Source: Galeruca laticollis (lineage: Eukaryota; Arthropoda; Insecta; Coleoptera; Chrysomelidae). Taken from it: a stretch of 64,000 nucleotides of DNA. The DNA lies in NCBI GenBank assembly GCA_963921935.1, contig OY998177.1, positions 102,787,015-102,851,014 of the forward strand, written 5' to 3'. Positions 61,727 through 64,000 of this stretch are shown piece after piece. The translations under genes were made by a program, and so were the position numbers. The first letter of the stretch is position 1. Every line of letters starts with the position of its first letter. The notes below the pieces were generated by a model. That model worked only from the letters and a program-made list of their open reading frames with translations. It ran no database searches and was not told the origin of the DNA.

Positions 61727-62800
61727 TTAGGAATCGTCGGTACTAATAATAACATTTATTGTACAATCTGTATTATTGCAGAAGTTTAGTCCGTTCGATA
61801 TTTCATTCTTTTGAACTAAAGATGTTGAAGCAGACGGCTCGCATATGTTTTGATTTTCCTGATGGAATGTCGCAGAGCTTGTATTTTGCAAGTGAGAAGG
61901 GTTAAACAATTTTTGTGATACTTCTATTTTTCTTTGTATCATTCTGCTACGTTAGAAGAACGCCATTCTCCGTGTCTTTTCAGAGTGAGCAAATCAGCGC
62001 CGCTTTCCTCCAACATGGGTGCCGAAGAATGCCTTAGCCCATGTCCGGTATATTATTCCGGTTTTTTCAGTTTCAGGTATTTTGCAACAAGTTTCGGGAC
62101 AGCGCTGATTGTATGGCATCCAACATGTTGGGCGTAACACCTACGATTTCGGTATGCAACGAATAATCTTCTGCGGTTCATATTTTTAGGCCGTAGATCT
62201 GCATATTTACGGTAAAGTGCACAGGGCTCGAAAGTACATCCCTCATTGGTAATGGTAAAACTTCTTGACATATAATTTTTTCCATCTCGCAAAAACACAA
62301 CAATAAAACGCCCATAATATTCCACATCATCTAAACTCAAACGTACTAAATCATCTCTACGACATGCGCCAAAGTTCCCAAATACTAAAATCACTTTTGC
62401 CTGTAGGTAGATATTGTTCATCTGCAGTTTCGCATAAAAATGTGGTTACTTGTTCTGCCGTTAGTACCCTGGTATATAGTCCGCAGCCTGACGCTTCAAA
62501 AATGCAATAGTTTTTGAAAATTTTGTGTTGTCAGCATTTTCTTTTATAGCTAAACAGCTGTTTAGAGTTGAGAATCGACTCCATAGCGTGGAATATTTCA
62601 TATTCTTGTATTTTAAAACAAAATAAACTAGAATAATATCATCACTTACAGTTTTAAGATCTCGCCATTCCATAAAAAGTTGATACTCGTGTTCATATCT
62701 CGACCTACATTTTGCTAGTAACAAATCAGCACTGGCTTGTGCCGCTAGCTCTAATATGTTTTTAGGAATATCTGGATTTTCTTCCGAGTAAATATTTTAA
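61727..62800 (-). pseudogene. Crypton-like tyrosine recombinase, broken
   Basis: Order: ENPDIPKNILELAAQASADL, AKCRSRYEHEYQLFMEW, YSTLWSRFSTLNSCL, SKTIAFLKRQAADYIPGY. After a shift: VLTAEQVTTFLCE. After another: FGNFGACRRDDLVRLSLDDV (catalytic Arg in ACRRDDL), SRSFTITNEG. A TAA precedes YTGHGLRHSSA (H-x-x-R box), then LTLKRHGEWRSSNVAE, with a TGA directly before the nucleophilic Tyr (YKEK). A Ser/Asn-rich tail follows. The R-H-R-H/W-Y set is recognisable but interrupted. Such recombinases mobilise Crypton elements and occur as insect gene relics. Confidence 0.7.
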
Positions 62801-63124
62801 AACTAACATGAATTAAACTGACAGAAAATAAAACAATGCCGATAATAAATAGATCGTTGCTATGGAAATGTTAATCATGTTTGGTACTATTACGATGTAT
62901 AATGATTACTTTGAAAATAAAATGTTCTAAATTTACTTCTTATCCTCTTTTGCTTTGTTTTTAGAGATAAGTATAATAAAAAGTATTGTTCATTACACGT
63001 CCAGAAATGGATTTTTCCATGCTTGCAATTTGTCAAGCGCGTACGGAAAAATCCTTATTTCCCGACTCCTAATTAAATATACTATTACGAAATTTACGAC
63101 TTTATTCCAGGCTCATCATAATAC
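62801..63124. other. No gene seen
   Basis: AT-rich spacer between the recombinase relic and gypsy copy C. Confidence 0.4.
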
Positions 63125-63527
63125 TGTTACGAAATCGCACACTGGTGTAGTCCCTAAATCTGACTCTGTCTACGAAAGTTGAAATTTCTTCGAACTGTTT
63201 ATCATTATTTTTTTGTGACCAGACTTATCTAGACATTTCCAGGGAAGCGATTGTTTTTGTGAGCCGCAATCTAGAAGGTTCGGGAATAAAAGGCACTTAA
63301 TATATAAAGTCTACCGACCAGCGGGAGAAGTTTAGTTTATAAAATGGTCTCGTAAGATAAACAGTGAACAAGTAAATAGTCTTAAGGAAATAAACAGTAG
63401 TGAAGTGTTTATATAAATGAGTGTAAGTGAATATACTGTGTAGTTAATATAAATTAGTGGATAGTTTAGTGTGTATAAATTTATTCCACCCTTCAGGATA
63501 AACTGTTTTAAATAAATAAGAAAAACA
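63125..63527 (+). mobile_element. 5' LTR of gypsy copy C (403 bp)
   Basis: It starts TGTTACGAAATCGCACACTG and ends GAAAAACA (TG...CA). A TATATAA box (AATATATAAAGT at 63299-63310) is a likely promoter, with the transcript expected to start 25-35 bases downstream. It diverges more from A/B LTRs than they do from each other (for example TGTAGTCCCTAAATCTGACT), pointing to a sister subfamily. Confidence 0.9.
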
Positions 63528-63528
63528 T

Positions 63529-63546
63529 TGGTGTCAGAAGTGGGAT
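63529..63546 (+). promoter_or_regulatory. Primer-binding site of gypsy copy C (tRNA-Leu)
   Basis: TGGTGTCAGAAGTGGGAT lies one base after the LTR. It is the exact complement of the ATCCCACTTCTGACACCA 3' end found in animal tRNA-Leu (known from leucine-primed elements such as ERV-L). This sets the strand and the LTR boundary. Confidence 0.85.
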
Positions 63547-63571
63547 ATTATAAATAAATAGCTACGTAAAA

Positions 63572-64000
63572 ATGGCCAAGAGACTAAGTGACCTGAAAGT
63601 TACAGAGTTAAAGGCAGAATTAGTAAATCGTGAGTTGGAAACGTCCGGTAAGAAAAGTGAATTAGTAGAAAGACTTAAAATGGCACTGGAAAATGACGAT
63701 TTTTATCCAGAAACATTATTATTCAATGACGAGGCTTCCGCGTTAATCTCGTCAATTTCTGCTAACATGGACGAAAAGATTTCCACTATGCAGAACGATA
63801 TTTCTACTAATATGGACGAGAAGATTTCCACTATGAAAAACGATAATTCTACTAATATGGACGAGAAGATTTCTACTACGAAGAACGACATTTCTGCTGA
63901 TATCTAATCGTTGAAAAATGACATTGCTGCTGACGCCGAGAATAAAATTTCGTTTCTAAAATCGGATATTGAGGATAAGATGACAACTATGGACGAGAAA
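63572..64000 (+). pseudogene. Gypsy Gag copy C, N-terminal part (SAP-like motif and repeat coiled coil)
   Basis: The ATG at 63572 gives MAKRLSDLKVTELKAELVNR then ELETSGKKSELVERLKMALE, an almost ideal SAP motif (two helices with L-x-x-x-L and the S-G-K-K-S turn). It continues with ISANMDEKISTMQNDI and two more 15-residue units (STNMDEKISTMKNDN, STNMDEKISTTKNDI). A TAA at 63905-63907 replaces the leucine codon seen in copy A (ADILSLKND). The frame then continues to the window end. Promoter, primer site and start codon are intact, and the window edge hides the rest. Confidence 0.85.

Overview
The window is repeat-dominated, AT-rich animal nuclear DNA, most likely from an insect with a large genome. 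Two things point this way. First, it holds a broad mix of insect-type transposable elements: Ty3/gypsy, BEL/Pao, Copia, LINE, mariner, pogo, IS630/Tc1-like, PIF/Harbinger, piggyBac, hAT, MULE-like SWIM and FLYWCH fragments, Crypton-like recombinase and MITEs. Second, several coding fragments have GT-AG introns. A beetle is possible, but nothing here fixes the order. I see no convincing single-copy host gene, no rRNA or tRNA gene and no CRISPR array. All family names come from motif recognition by eye, not from database searches.

Layout. 0-7.3 kb: hAT-derived BED-finger pseudogene, a lone gypsy LTR piece, a cysteine-rich arthropod protein relic, and a Harbinger transposase split by a mariner at a TA. 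7.9-9.9 kb: a 1.93-kb element with about 140-bp terminal inverted repeats, holding a PIN-like pseudogene. 10.7-15.8 kb: a GC-rich MITE and FLYWCH, LINE, Harbinger, BEL/Pao and Crypton-like fragments. 16.06-19.91 kb: gypsy copy A (TSD GTAT). 21.4-22.8 kb: an intron-bearing IS630-like DDE gene. 25.1-27.2 kb: a hAT relic. 28.9-37.1 kb: a LINE endonuclease piece, two ~172-bp satellite-bearing repeats, an unclassified DDE-like pseudogene, and a Tc1-like element with a 2.9-kb element (9-bp TSD) nested inside it. 37.7-39.3 kb: a THAP fragment and small repeats. 39.3-42.5 kb: a Copia gag split by a near-complete Harbinger. 44.8-50.5 kb: an IS630-like N-terminus, satellite, and a piggyBac end interrupted by gypsy copy B. 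51.3-53.9 kb: a hAT element with a perfect 8-bp TSD. 56.2-60.2 kb: a SWIM-domain relic split by an apparently intact pogo element. 60.4-61.7 kb: an intact mariner. 61.7-62.8 kb: a tyrosine-recombinase (Crypton-like) pseudogene. 63.1-64.0 kb: the 5' end of gypsy copy C.

The most notable system is the gypsy family seen as copies A, B and C plus a lone LTR piece. Its Gag starts with a SAP-like DNA-binding motif followed by a 15-residue repeat coiled coil. Its integrase continues, in one reading frame in copy A, into a macrodomain resembling TARG1/OARD1. In copy B a CCCH zinc finger follows, and the frame runs through the polypurine tract into the LTR. Both A and B have lost protease, reverse transcriptase and RNase H. 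The second notable system is the Harbinger at 39.6-42.4 kb, whose MADF-domain gene and transposase gene lie on opposite strands, each with an exon inside the other's intron.
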